Shown here: piece by piece, positions 53,849-62,654 of the stretch
Layout: each line of letters starts with the position of its first letter
Position numbering within the stretch: the stretch's first letter is position 1
Origin: Bacteroidota bacterium
Lineage (GTDB): Bacteria > Bacteroidota > Bacteroidia > AKYH767-A > 2013-40CM-41-45
Assembly (NCBI GenBank): GCA_004295015.1
Contig: SHNE01000044.1
Location: 190,246-254,245, forward strand
DNA length: 64,000 bases
Direction: 5' to 3'
Notes under the pieces: generated by a model
What the model was told of the DNA's origin: nothing
Databases searched by the model: none
What the model saw: the letters and a program-made list of their open reading frames with translations, nothing else
Position numbers and translations under genes: made by a program

Positions 53849-55129
53849 CTAGCTCAACGTAATCAAATAATAATTCTTTTTTCCTTTTTGAGCCAGAATA
53901 TATTTATCCTTAAGCATATCATTTAAAGATACATCATGGTTCACATCATCAACCTTTGCCTTGTTGATGGACACGCCGCCACCTTCGATCATTTTACGCG
54001 CTTCTCCTCTTGAAGGGAAGATATTCGTCTTTTCACACAAGAAATCAACGATGTTAATACCGGCCTGAATTTCTGTTTTGGAAACAGTCACCTGCGGTAC
54101 TCCCTGGAATACTGTAAGCAAATCCTGTTCTGAAAGTTTCAGAAGTGCTTCAGCGGTACCTTTTCCGAATAAAATATCAGAGGCATCCAATGCTGATTTA
54201 TAATCATCTGCAGAATGAACTCTGATGGTAATGTCTTTGGCTAATTCTTTTTGAAGTAAACGTTGATGCGGAGCTTTAGCGTGTTCTTCTTCGAGCGATT
54301 TAATGGTTTCCTGATCCAACAAGGTAAAAATTCGAATGAAATTTTTCGCGTCTTCATCGGATGCATTGAGCCAGAATTGATAGAACTGATATGGTGTTGT
54401 TCGCTGAGGATCAAGCCATACATTTCCTGCTTCAGATTTTCCAAATTTGGAACCGTCAGCTTTTTTAATGAGCGGAGTGGTGAGTGCAAATGCTTCGCCG
54501 GCATCTTTTCGACGAATGAGTTCAGTTCCTGTAACAATGTTTCCCCATTGATCAGAACCTCCCATTTGTAATTTTATACCATTGTTTTTCCAGAGGTAGT
54601 AAAAGTCATATCCTTGAACCAGCTGGTAACTAAATTCTGTGAAGGACATCCCTGAATCAAGTCGTGTTTTCACTGAATCTTTAGCCAGCATGTAATTGAT
54701 AGAAATATGCTTACCGACATCTCTGATAAAATCGAGGAAGGAGAAATTTTTAAACCAGTCGTAATTGTTTACGATTTCGGCTGAACGATCACCGCAGTTA
54801 AAGTCGAGAAATTTTTCAAGCTGTTTTCGCTGGCATTTTAGATTGTGCTCCAGCGTTTGTTCATTCAACAGGTTTCTTTCAGCAGATTTTCCACTTGGGT
54901 CTCCAACCATCCCGGTCGCTCCGCCGACAAGTGCAACCGGTTTATGGCCGCATTGCTGAAAATGCAGTAAAGTCATGATTTGAACCAGATTACCTACCCC
55001 AAGCGAGTCGGCCGTCGGGTCAAAACCGATGTATCCTTTTGTTATTCCGGTCTTAAGTAGCTCTTCGGTTCCGGGCATCATGTCGTGCAGCATGCCACGC
55101 CAGCGTAGTTCTTCAATAAAATTCTTCAT
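53849..55129 (-). CDS. tyrS: Tyrosyl-tRNA synthetase with altered HIGH motif
   Basis: A 426-residue class I synthetase that charges tRNA-Tyr. Landmarks: [57 protein letters not shown], the KMSKS loop as KFGKS (228-232), and a C-terminal S4 RNA-binding domain ([21 protein letters not shown]). In the HIGH position (residues 44-47) this protein has GVGN. The first His, important for the adenylation transition state in studied TyrS, is Gly, and the last His is Asn. Everything else is intact, so it is presumably functional. Confidence 0.94.
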   Translation of the reverse strand: MKNFIEELRWRGMLHDMMPGTEELLKTGITKGYIGFDPTADSLGVGNLVQIMTLLHFQQCGHKPVALVGGATGMVGDPSGKSAERNLLNEQTLEHNLKCQRKQLEKFLDFNCGDRSAEIVNNYDWFKNFSFLDFIRDVGKHISINYMLAKDSVKTRLDSGMSFTEFSYQLVQGYDFYYLWKNNGIKLQMGGSDQWGNIVTGTELIRRKDAGEAFALTTPLIKKADGSKFGKSEAGNVWLDPQRTTPYQFYQFWLNASDEDAKNFIRIFTLLDQETIKSLEEEHAKAPHQRLLQKELAKDITIRVHSADDYKSALDASDILFGKGTAEALLKLSEQDLLTVFQGVPQVTVSKTEIQAGINIVDFLCEKTNIFPSRGEARKMIEGGGVSINKAKVDDVNHDVSLNDMLKDKYILAQKGKKNYYLITLS

Positions 55130-55146
55130 TCCTTTATATTAAGCCT

Positions 55147-55177
55147 CAAAGATATACAGGCTAAAGAGATGTGCAAA
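55147..55177 (-). promoter_or_regulatory. Perfect Bacteroidota promoter of tyrS
   Basis: On the minus strand TTTG (55174-55177), exactly 19 bases, then TATCTTTG (55147-55154). The predicted start leaves a leader of about 10-14 bases before the ATG at 55129. Confidence 0.88.
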
Positions 55178-55221
55178 CACAGAAAAGAGGAGTTTTAAAA
55201 ACATTTCCCATCTTCGCAGCT

Positions 55222-55229
55222 TAGTTTTG
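55222..55229 (+). promoter_or_regulatory. -7 box four bases before the epimerase ATG
   Basis: TAGTTTTG is a full match to TAnnTTTG and ends at 55229; the ATG is at 55234. Transcription would begin at about the start codon, giving a leaderless message. No -33 TTTG is seen at the right distance. Confidence 0.45.
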
Positions 55230-55233
55230 CATT

Positions 55234-56241
55234 ATGATTCTTGTAACCGGAGGAACGGGATTGGTAGGAGCACAAATCATTTTCGATTTAGTTCGAAATG
55301 GAAGGAAAGTACGTGCTTTGAAGCGAGCCGGTAGCGAACTCAGTGTGATTAAGCGAGTCTTTCATCATGCCCCGGAATTGCTGGAAAATATCGAATGGAT
55401 TGAAGGCGATATCACTGATTTGTATTCAGTAGCAGAAGCTTTAGAAGGTGTTAAGGAAGTATATCATTCTGCTGCCATTATTTCTTTTCGTCCATCTGAA
55501 TTTACTCAGATGATGAAGATTAATGCAGAGGGAACAGCGAACATGGTGAATATATCTTTGGAAAAGGAAGTTGAAAAATTTTGCCATATAAGTTCAGTGG
55601 CTGCATTAGGCCGCTTGGATCAAGGTATAAGTATTAATGAAAGTGCGGTTTGGAAAACATCAAAAAGCAATTCGAATTATGCTATCAGTAAATATGCTGC
55701 CGAACGGGAGGTGTGGAGAGGTTATGAAGAAGGATTAAAGGTTGTAATCGTTAATCCCAGCATTATTCTTGGCCCCGGGAATTTAAACAGCGGCAGTTCT
55801 AAGTTGTTCAAACAGGTTTGGAGAGGTTTGAAGTTTTATACCGAAGGAATAACAGGTGTAGTAGATGTACGCGATGTTTCTGCTTGTTGCATTTCTCTGA
55901 TGGAAAAAGAAATTTACGGAGAAAGATTTATTTTGAATGCCGAGAATGTAAGCTACAAAGAGCTTCTGTCCAATATTGCCATCGGATTTAATAAGAAAGC
56001 GCCGGGAATTTTGGCAAAAGCATGGATGTCGGAAATTGTTTGGAGACTCGAAGCAATACGTTCTTTGATAACAAATTCAAATCCATTGATCACCAGGGAA
56101 ACAAGTCGTAACAGTCGGAAAAAGTGGAATTATTCCAATGAAAAAATTAAAAAAACTCTGGGCGTGGAATTTATTTCCATGAAGAAATCTGTTGAAGATA
56201 CCTGTAAGGTTTATTTGGAGGAATCGTTTAAGGCTAAATAG
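55234..56241 (+). CDS. NAD-dependent epimerase/dehydratase (extended SDR)
   Basis: A 335-residue extended short-chain dehydrogenase. The cofactor-binding TGGTGLVG motif is at residues 5-12, so the start at 55234 is forced. IEGDITDLYSVAEAL gives the conserved Asp. Next come SSVAALGR with the active Ser, and the catalytic SNYAISKYAAE (Tyr-x3-Lys) near residue 148. VVIVNPSIILGPGN follows. Similar Bacteroidota proteins act on nucleotide sugars or on sterol/flavonoid-like substrates; the substrate cannot be read here. It is divergent from tyrS. Confidence 0.88.
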   Translation: MILVTGGTGLVGAQIIFDLVRNGRKVRALKRAGSELSVIKRVFHHAPELLENIEWIEGDITDLYSVAEALEGVKEVYHSAAIISFRPSEFTQMMKINAEGTANMVNISLEKEVEKFCHISSVAALGRLDQGISINESAVWKTSKSNSNYAISKYAAEREVWRGYEEGLKVVIVNPSIILGPGNLNSGSSKLFKQVWRGLKFYTEGITGVVDVRDVSACCISLMEKEIYGERFILNAENVSYKELLSNIAIGFNKKAPGILAKAWMSEIVWRLEAIRSLITNSNPLITRETSRNSRKKWNYSNEKIKKTLGVEFISMKKSVEDTCKVYLEESFKAK

Positions 56242-56273
56242 CTCAGACTTGAGCTTCTTTTCCGGATACTATT

Positions 56274-56624
56274 CTATTTTTCCAACTCCCCTTGTTTTCG
56301 ACTCAATTCATTTACAACCTCATTGTAAATCTCCTGCAAAAGTTCCGGGTTTTCGGAATAGAATTTCATGCTTGATTCGAACTTGTCTTCCGGAATATTT
56401 TTTTGCTTAAGAATGGCGATCCTGTAATCATTCAGGCTATATGATACCGTGTCGCTGTATTCAAAAATTGTTCTTGAAGCCTGAGCGATTTGTATGTCTG
56501 TCAGGATTGGAACAAGTTCTTCTTTACTCAGAACATCAGGTGGAATAATGATTTTCGAATCCTTACATGCAAGCAGATGGATTGAGAATATCAATACAAT
56601 TAAAAAGCCGAATTTATTTTTCAT
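56274..56624 (-). CDS. DUF4296 lipoprotein
   Basis: A 116-residue small lipoprotein. The lipobox is SIHLLAC (Cys at about residue 20), followed by KDSKIIIPPDVLSKEELVPILTDIQIAQA, the signature opening of DUF4296. The remainder is helical and charged. Its function is unknown. Its ATG overlaps the dihydroorotase stop by four bases (ATGA), so it is the last gene of a three-gene coupled operon. Confidence 0.85.
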   Translation of the reverse strand: MKNKFGFLIVLIFSIHLLACKDSKIIIPPDVLSKEELVPILTDIQIAQASRTIFEYSDTVSYSLNDYRIAILKQKNIPEDKFESSMKFYSENPELLQEIYNEVVNELSRKQGELEK

Positions 56625-57973
56625 GAGATTTTTTCAAACAGTAGGCGCATGGCTGCAGGGTGTTCATGTATTTTTGCCTCTGACCACACTCTGTGTCCAT
56701 TCACAAATGTATCGGTAACTTTGGATTGAAATTTTATTCCTTCAAAGGGACTCCATTTGCACTTCGCTAAAATGTTCGACTTGTCAACTGTCCATGGTGC
56801 GTCCAGGTTGACGACACTGAGGTCTGCCCAGTATCCTTCGCGGAGATAGCCTCGTTCTTTTATACGGAAGCAATCGGCTACTGCGTGAGACATTTTTTCA
56901 GCAATTTTTTCAAGACTTATTTTTCCCTGATGATAAAATTCAAGCATAGCCGGCAAGGAATGTTGAATCAAAGGTCCTCCGGAAGGAGCTTGCAGGTACT
57001 TTTGCATTTTCTCTTCATAAGTGTGCGGAGCATGATCAGTTGCAATAATGTCAAGCTTATCATCAAGCAAGGCTTCCAAAAGTGCCGACTTGTCTTCCTT
57101 CCTTTTAACAGCAGGATTCCATTTGATAAGAGAACCCAGTTGATCGTAATCACGATCGTCAAAACATAAATGGTGAATACAAACTTCGGCTGTGATACGT
57201 TTTTCTTTCAGAGGGATTTCATTGCTGAATAAAGAAAGTTCTTTTTCCGTACTGATATGAAGGATGTGTAAACGCGTATTGTATTTTTTTGCCAGGGAAA
57301 CGGCGAATGAGGAAGATAAATAACATGCTTCCGCACTGCGAATCAATGGATGTTCCTTGAAAGGAATATCCTCCCCGAATTTTTCTTTCCAGAGTTCAAT
57401 GTTTTTCCTGATAGTTGCTTCATCTTCACAATGCGTGGCGATGAGCATGGGGGAAGAAGAAAAAATATCATTCAGGGCTTTTTCATTATCTACCAGCATA
57501 TTTCCGGTTGATGAGCCCATGAATATTTTTACACCACAAACATTTTCAGAATTTGTTTTCAGTACTTCCTCAAGATTATCATTGGAAGCACCCATGTAAA
57601 AGGAATAATTTGCCAAAGAACGTTCAGCTCCGATTTTATATTTTTCTTCCAGTAAATTTTGCGTAAGTGTGTTGGGAACGGTGTTAGGCATTTCCATAAA
57701 GGATGTAACACCCCCTGCAACAGCTGCTCTTGATTCGGTGTAAATATCTCCTTTATGTGTCAGTCCGGGTTCACGAAAATGTACCTGGTCGTCGATAATG
57801 CCCGGGAAAATATGCAGACCTTTTGCATCAAAAACTTCTGCTGTAGGGTGACTGAGATCCCTCCCAATTTTATCTATACGGCCGTCACGCAGGAGAAGAT
57901 CGGATTCACGAACATACATTTCGTTAACCAGTCGTGCATTTTTTATTAAGAGGAGAGGAGTACTTTTTTTCAT
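56621..57973 (-). CDS. pyrC: Dihydroorotase
   Basis: A 450-residue zinc amidohydrolase that closes carbamoyl-aspartate to dihydroorotate in pyrimidine synthesis. Metal ligands and motifs are visible: DDQVHFREPGLTHKGD (His-x-His), ESRAAVAGGVTSFMEMPNT, IATHCEDE, LHILHIS, and IATDHAPHT with the catalytic Asp. The layout is the class I/AllB-like long form rather than the short E. coli PyrC, so an allantoinase-type hydantoinase is the alternative. It overlaps both neighbours by four bases. Confidence 0.9.
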   Translation of the reverse strand: MKKSTPLLLIKNARLVNEMYVRESDLLLRDGRIDKIGRDLSHPTAEVFDAKGLHIFPGIIDDQVHFREPGLTHKGDIYTESRAAVAGGVTSFMEMPNTVPNTLTQNLLEEKYKIGAERSLANYSFYMGASNDNLEEVLKTNSENVCGVKIFMGSSTGNMLVDNEKALNDIFSSSPMLIATHCEDEATIRKNIELWKEKFGEDIPFKEHPLIRSAEACYLSSSFAVSLAKKYNTRLHILHISTEKELSLFSNEIPLKEKRITAEVCIHHLCFDDRDYDQLGSLIKWNPAVKRKEDKSALLEALLDDKLDIIATDHAPHTYEEKMQKYLQAPSGGPLIQHSLPAMLEFYHQGKISLEKIAEKMSHAVADCFRIKERGYLREGYWADLSVVNLDAPWTVDKSNILAKCKWSPFEGIKFQSKVTDTFVNGHRVWSEAKIHEHPAAMRLLFEKIS

Positions 57974-58716
57974 TGACGAGAAGCTGGAACAGGATATTTT
58001 CTAAAAAGGCTCTTCCATTTCAATTCGAGAACACCCAGAATAGCTTCCTTGAAAATTCCTTTACTCATTTTACTGGTTCCTTCAGTGCGGTCTGTAAAAA
58101 TAATGGGAACTTCCTTTACTTTAAAACCACATTTCACGGCCGTGTATTTCATTTCAATCTGGAAGGCATAACCTATGAACTTTATTTGTGATAAGGGAAT
58201 TGTCTCAAGAACCTCTCGCTTATAGCACATAAATCCGGCCGTAGTATCCTTAATTCTCATGCCGGTAATAATGCGAACGTAAACCGAGGCATAGTATGAC
58301 ATTACAACCCTGCCAAGTGGCCAGTTGACCACATTAGCTCCTTTGATATATCTGGATCCGATGGCGACATCATTTCCTTCGTTGTTGCACGCATAATACA
58401 GGCGGGCAAGATCTTCCGGGTTGTGTGAAAAATCGCAATCCATCTCGAAGATGAAATCGTACTTTTTATCTATAGCCCAGCGAAATCCATGGATATAGGC
58501 AGTGCCAAGTCCAAGTTTTCCTTTTCGTTCTTCGATAAATAATTTCCCATTGAATTCCTGCTGCAGTTTTTTGACAATGTCAGCGGTTCCATCAGGTGAG
58601 CCATCATCGATGATAAGGACATGACAAGCAAAAGAAAGAGAAAAAACCTTGCGGATCATTTTCTCCACGTTCTCTTTTTCGTTGTATGTCGGAATGATGA
58701 CTAAGGAATCGCTCAC
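57970..58716 (-). CDS. Polyprenol-phosphate mannosyltransferase-like glycosyltransferase (GT2)
   Basis: A 248-residue GT-A enzyme of the dolichol-phosphate-mannose synthase family. It starts at a GTG. Motifs: IIPTYNEKENV at the N-terminus, LIIDDGSPDGTADIV (nucleotide-sugar-binding DDGSPDGT), FIFEMDCDFSHNPED (DxD-like metal site), IGSRYIKGANVVNWPLGR and TAGFMCYKREVL. There is no C-terminal membrane domain. It probably passes mannose or glucose from a GDP/UDP sugar to polyprenol phosphate for envelope glycans. It overlaps dihydroorotase by four bases. Confidence 0.9.
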   Translation of the reverse strand: MSDSLVIIPTYNEKENVEKMIRKVFSLSFACHVLIIDDGSPDGTADIVKKLQQEFNGKLFIEERKGKLGLGTAYIHGFRWAIDKKYDFIFEMDCDFSHNPEDLARLYYACNNEGNDVAIGSRYIKGANVVNWPLGRVVMSYYASVYVRIITGMRIKDTTAGFMCYKREVLETIPLSQIKFIGYAFQIEMKYTAVKCGFKVKEVPIIFTDRTEGTSKMSKGIFKEAILGVLELKWKSLFRKYPVPASRQ

Positions 58717-58796
58717 AAAAGGAAATGTTTAGGCACGAAGATAGTGTTTTGACCTGAAATTGAGTGCAATGTAAAGTTGTGAAATGGAAAATTAAC

Positions 58797-59243
58797 TCAT
58801 TCTCCCAGCAATCTCCGGTGATAGTTTATTTGTCCAAGATGGTACTGTAAATGGCCATAGAGGTGATTAAGCATATAAGCCGTATTCATTTCTTTACCGG
58901 CTTTTTCGACAGGGTAAATCTGACTAAGGTCCTCATCATGCATATTCTTTAAAGTAGTTTCAACGATGGCTTTAGTCTTGGCCAACTCCATCAGCAAGTC
59001 ACCCCGCATGATGTTTTTGGCAGAGAATTCGAGATCGCGATTTCTCACGTAGCCTGACTTTCCAATAATAGCTCCGATAAAATGTTGCAAATTTCCACAG
59101 ATATGTAGAGTAAGATTTCCTGCTGAGTTGGTAATGCTTCCTCCGACTGCCCATAACTTCTTTTCATCGTTGTATAATGAAATTTCTGCTTCGAGTTTCG
59201 TCAGGTCACGAAGAAATAAATCGACTAGAATGGGAATGTACAT
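58797..59243 (-). CDS. DinB-like (DUF1572) four-helix protein
   Basis: A 148-residue helical protein of the DinB/YfiT metal-binding superfamily. Three well-spaced histidines can form the usual metal site: His in NLTLHICGNLQHFIG near residue 48, and two in LNHLYGHLQYHLGQINYHRR near 130-140. Members act in thiol metabolism or are of unknown role in stress. No partner gene is adjacent. Confidence 0.8.
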   Translation of the reverse strand: MYIPILVDLFLRDLTKLEAEISLYNDEKKLWAVGGSITNSAGNLTLHICGNLQHFIGAIIGKSGYVRNRDLEFSAKNIMRGDLLMELAKTKAIVETTLKNMHDEDLSQIYPVEKAGKEMNTAYMLNHLYGHLQYHLGQINYHRRLLGE

Positions 59244-59347
59244 AGATAAATGAATTTAAATTTGATTAATAGTTCAATTATTTTAAGTGTTCCTTGGTTC
59301 AATCAATAATTTTCTTGAAGCGTATATTAAAAAATATGAATTAATAT

Positions 59348-61249
59348 TTATTTGAGCGCCCCTTCTTTAATATCATCAACTACACCCGGGTCCAACAAAG
59401 TTGTGGTGTCTCCCAGATTGGAAGTGTCACCCTCAGCTACCTTGCGGAGAATACGACGCATAATTTTTCCTGAGCGGGTTTTTGGCAGTCCGCGTACAAC
59501 CTGAATCTTATCAGGCTTCGCAATCGGGCCAATAATTTTATTGACTGTTGCTGCGATTTCTTCACGAAGCATCGGAATATCATCATGCTCCTTCGTACAA
59601 ATAACATATGCATAAATTCCCTGTCCCTTAATAGGATGCGGAAATCCAACCACCGCAGATTCTACGACATCGGGATGTTGGTTGATGGCATTTTCAACTT
59701 CAGCTGTTCCTATTCTGTGTCCGGAAATATTCATCACATCATCAACACGACCGGTAATTCTATAATTTCCATTTTCATCGCGTTTGCATCCGTCACCTGT
59801 AAAGTATAGGTTCTTGTAAGTGGCAAAATAATTTTGTCGGCATCGTTCATGATCACCATAGGTGGTACGAATCATGCCGGGCCAAGGGAAACGAATACAC
59901 AGATTTCCTTCGACATTATTTCCTGTGATTTCAACTCCTTCGCTATTGACGAGCATGGGTTGAATTCCGGGAAGCGGAAGTGTGGCAAAACTTGGTTTCG
60001 TTTTTGTGATTCCTGCCAGAGGAGAAATCATGATGCCACCGGTTTCGGTTTGCCACCATGTATCTACAATAGGGCATTTTTCTTTGCCGATATTTTTATC
60101 GTACCAATGCCAGGCTTCTTCATTTATGGGTTCTCCCACCGTCCCGAGAACTTTTAGTGAATCAAGTTTATAGGGTTTTACAAAATCGAGACCTTGAGCT
60201 TCCAGTGCACGAATGGCGGTAGGAGCAGTGTAAAAAATATTTACTTTGTACTTATCAACTACTTCCCAGAATCTACCTGCATCAGGCCATGTAGGAATGC
60301 CTTCAAAAAGCAAGCTGCTGGCACCTGTAAGTAAGGGGCCATAGATGATGTATGAGTGTCCGGTTATCCAGCCGATATCAGCTGTGCACCAGTAAATATC
60401 ATTGTGATTATATTGAAAGACATTCTCAAAAGAATATGCAGCGTAAACCATGTAACCGCCACAGGTATGGACGACTCCTTTTGGTTTTCCTGTTGAGCCG
60501 CTTGTATAAAGTATGAAAAGCATGTCTTCTGAGTCCATCATTTCAGCAGGACAATCTGCATCCACTTTACTCATCTCATCATTCCACAAGACGTCCCTGC
60601 CTTCGATCATTCGGATGTTACAATCGGTTCTTTGAAGAACTATCACACGCTTCACCGAAGGACAAATCTGCAAGGCATCATCGACAACATCTTTAATCGG
60701 AATTTCTTTTGCACCACGGTATGCACCATCGCTGGTGATGACGATTGAGCAATCGCTATCCTGAATTCGGTCACTCATGGAGTTAGCTGAGAATCCTGCG
60801 AAAACGACAGAATGGATTGCACCTACACGAGCACAGGCTAAGATCGCAATTACCGCTTCGGGCACCATAGGCATATAAATACAAATACGATCTCCTTTTT
60901 TTGCACCGTTATTTTTCAAAACGTTGGCGAAGCGACAGACCTGATCATGTAATTCCCGATAAGTAAGCGTTCTGGTTTTGTCTTTTTTAGGATCATTAGG
61001 TTCCCAGATGATGGCTGTTTGATCGGGTCGATCTTTCAAATGTCGGTCCAGGCAATTTTCAGTGATATTCATCTTGCCATTCATGAACCATTTTACAGAG
61101 GGATCACTGAAATTCCATTCTAATACTTTATCCCACTTTTTTTGCCAGAGAAAATTTTCGGCTTTGTCGGCCCAAAAACTCTCAGGGTTTTCTACACTTT
61201 TTTTGTACTCGGATTTATAGTCTTCAAAATTCCTGATTCGATATGCCAT
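59348..61249 (-). CDS. acs: Acetyl-CoA synthetase (acetate-CoA ligase)
   Basis: A 633-residue AMP-forming ligase converting acetate, ATP and CoA to acetyl-CoA. ANL core motifs: MLFILYTSGSTGKPKGVVHT, DTWWQTETGG (acetate-pocket Trp and Thr), GYLY-equivalent LYFTGDGCKRDENGNYRITGRVDDVMNISGHRIG, and the C-terminal GLPKTRSGKIMRRILRK, whose Lys is the acetylation-regulated catalytic residue. Length is normal. A near -7 box (TACCTTAG) lies about 30 bases upstream. Confidence 0.96.
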   Translation of the reverse strand: MAYRIRNFEDYKSEYKKSVENPESFWADKAENFLWQKKWDKVLEWNFSDPSVKWFMNGKMNITENCLDRHLKDRPDQTAIIWEPNDPKKDKTRTLTYRELHDQVCRFANVLKNNGAKKGDRICIYMPMVPEAVIAILACARVGAIHSVVFAGFSANSMSDRIQDSDCSIVITSDGAYRGAKEIPIKDVVDDALQICPSVKRVIVLQRTDCNIRMIEGRDVLWNDEMSKVDADCPAEMMDSEDMLFILYTSGSTGKPKGVVHTCGGYMVYAAYSFENVFQYNHNDIYWCTADIGWITGHSYIIYGPLLTGASSLLFEGIPTWPDAGRFWEVVDKYKVNIFYTAPTAIRALEAQGLDFVKPYKLDSLKVLGTVGEPINEEAWHWYDKNIGKEKCPIVDTWWQTETGGIMISPLAGITKTKPSFATLPLPGIQPMLVNSEGVEITGNNVEGNLCIRFPWPGMIRTTYGDHERCRQNYFATYKNLYFTGDGCKRDENGNYRITGRVDDVMNISGHRIGTAEVENAINQHPDVVESAVVGFPHPIKGQGIYAYVICTKEHDDIPMLREEIAATVNKIIGPIAKPDKIQVVRGLPKTRSGKIMRRILRKVAEGDTSNLGDTTTLLDPGVVDDIKEGALK

Positions 61250-61427
61250 AAAAGAAAGAGATTGAAATGCTAAGGTAAGAATCCTGATGTTTTTCCCTGA
61301 GATTCACCCTTTTTAGGTTATTTCCTCAATTTTCTTGTTTTTTAGGGATAATACAGCTGATTCGATCAAATAATGCTTCTCATTCAAGGCAAATGTTGCC
61401 AATTAAGCATGAATCCGAAGATTTATT

Positions 61428-61435
61428 TACATTTG
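61428..61435 (+). promoter_or_regulatory. -7 box four bases before the RRM protein ATG
   Basis: TACATTTG, a full TAnnTTTG match, ends at 61435; the ATG is at 61440. A leaderless or nearly leaderless transcript is predicted if it is used. No -33 partner at the usual spacing. Confidence 0.45.
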
Positions 61436-61439
61436 CGGC

Positions 61440-61685
61440 ATGAAATTATTTGTGAAAAACATCGAAGGATCAGTGAATGAAATTTTGCTTGAATCCATCT
61501 TTAAGCAATTTGGAGAAGTGCTCCAAACCAAGATTATTTACGATACCATCACCTGGGAATCACGTGGTTTCGGATTTGTTGAATTTCGTAAGCAGGATGA
61601 GGCTCTGAAGGCTATTGAAGGCTTGAATGGTAAAGAACTTGTGGGAAAGAAACTTATGGTTTCCGAGGCGATTGAGAAGCGATAA
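61440..61685 (+). CDS. Small RRM-type RNA-binding protein
   Basis: An 81-residue single RNA-recognition motif. RNP2 is KLFVKNI at the N-terminus (residues 2-8) and RNP1 is RGFGFVEF at about 44-51. Both keep the aromatic residues that stack on RNA bases. This is the short RRM family found in Bacteroidota and cyanobacteria. Its targets are unknown; some Bacteroidota members act as global post-transcriptional regulators. It stands alone. Confidence 0.93.
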   Translation: MKLFVKNIEGSVNEILLESIFKQFGEVLQTKIIYDTITWESRGFGFVEFRKQDEALKAIEGLNGKELVGKKLMVSEAIEKR

Positions 61686-61850
61686 TTTTTTTGTGTTCTT
61701 GAATTAAGGCTTGCTCTTTTATTTTTTTCGCAATTCACAACCAATATGAATTCAGTCCGTATTTAGACAGGACTATTCTTTCGAACATTTCTCTTTATTC
61801 GTTTCCTGAATTAGCATCAGAATAAAGAAAGTGTTTCCTCGTTTTAAATA

Positions 61851-62588
61851 GTGAAGCTGAGGGCTCTTCAAAAAATTTGTGTACTTGTGAAAAACCGAAT
61901 TCTTTCGAAATGTTTTCTATGCCTGGTGGGAATTTTGCTTTCCGGAGTTGTGTTCCCAGTGAAGACTGCTGAGGCGCAGATTCTGGATACGATCAGTTAC
62001 AGCTTGGCACAGAAACCAAAACTGTTTTTAAATTTTGTTCCATTCAACAGTTATATAAGCAGAGACATTGCCAACTTCAGTGGTATTCGTGCAGGCTTGA
62101 ATTTCAACAAAAGAATAAAATTTGGTCTCGGATATTTTGCGCTTACGAATAGTTCGGTTGTTAGTCCGGTTTTGATTGAAGATGATGGAGTGGCTTATGA
62201 GACATCAGGAGAGTTAAACTTTCATTTTTTTAGTGTGACCACAGAATATATATTTTATCAAAACCAACCATGGCAGTTATCCTTCATCCCCTTACAGCTT
62301 GGTTTTGGAAGAGCCGGTTATGATTATATCCGTAGATCCGAGTTCAAACGCGTCGCTACAAAAAGAGAATCGATCTTGATATTACATCCTGATTTTGCTG
62401 CACAGTACAGTATTCTGGAATGGTTAGGATTAGGGGCAACTTTAGGCTACAGGGTTTCCTTGAATGGTTCAAAAATAGTTCAGGAAGACTTCAATTCCCC
62501 TACATTTTCCCTTACCTTGAAGGTCTTCGTTGATGAGTTGTACAAAATAGCTTTCCCCAATGGTCTGAAAGGAAAGAAAGACAGTTAA
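61851..62588 (+). CDS. Predicted outer-membrane beta-barrel protein
   Basis: Up to 245 residues. The start is uncertain: GTG at 61851, or GTG at 61887, which better places the signal peptide (KNRILSKCFLCLVGILLSGVVF...AEAQ). The mature part has alternating strands (KLFLNFVPFNSYISRDI, IRAGLNFNKRIKFGLGYFALT, LNFHFFSVTTEYIFYQNQPWQLSFIPLQLGFG) consistent with a small barrel of about 8-10 strands. I do not recognise the family. Confidence 0.65.
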   Translation: MKLRALQKICVLVKNRILSKCFLCLVGILLSGVVFPVKTAEAQILDTISYSLAQKPKLFLNFVPFNSYISRDIANFSGIRAGLNFNKRIKFGLGYFALTNSSVVSPVLIEDDGVAYETSGELNFHFFSVTTEYIFYQNQPWQLSFIPLQLGFGRAGYDYIRRSEFKRVATKRESILILHPDFAAQYSILEWLGLGATLGYRVSLNGSKIVQEDFNSPTFSLTLKVFVDELYKIAFPNGLKGKKDS

Positions 62589-62632
62589 GTCTGATTTTTT
62601 TTTCCTTGATGACAGAGGTGTATTGCTTTCTT

Positions 62633-62640
62633 TATCTTTG
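62633..62640 (+). promoter_or_regulatory. -7 box of ruvB
   Basis: TATCTTTG, a full TAnnTTTG match, 14 bases before the ATG. The nearest TTG lies 24 bases upstream, so the -33 element is weak. Confidence 0.55.
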
Positions 62641-62654
62641 AGGAGAATAAACAC

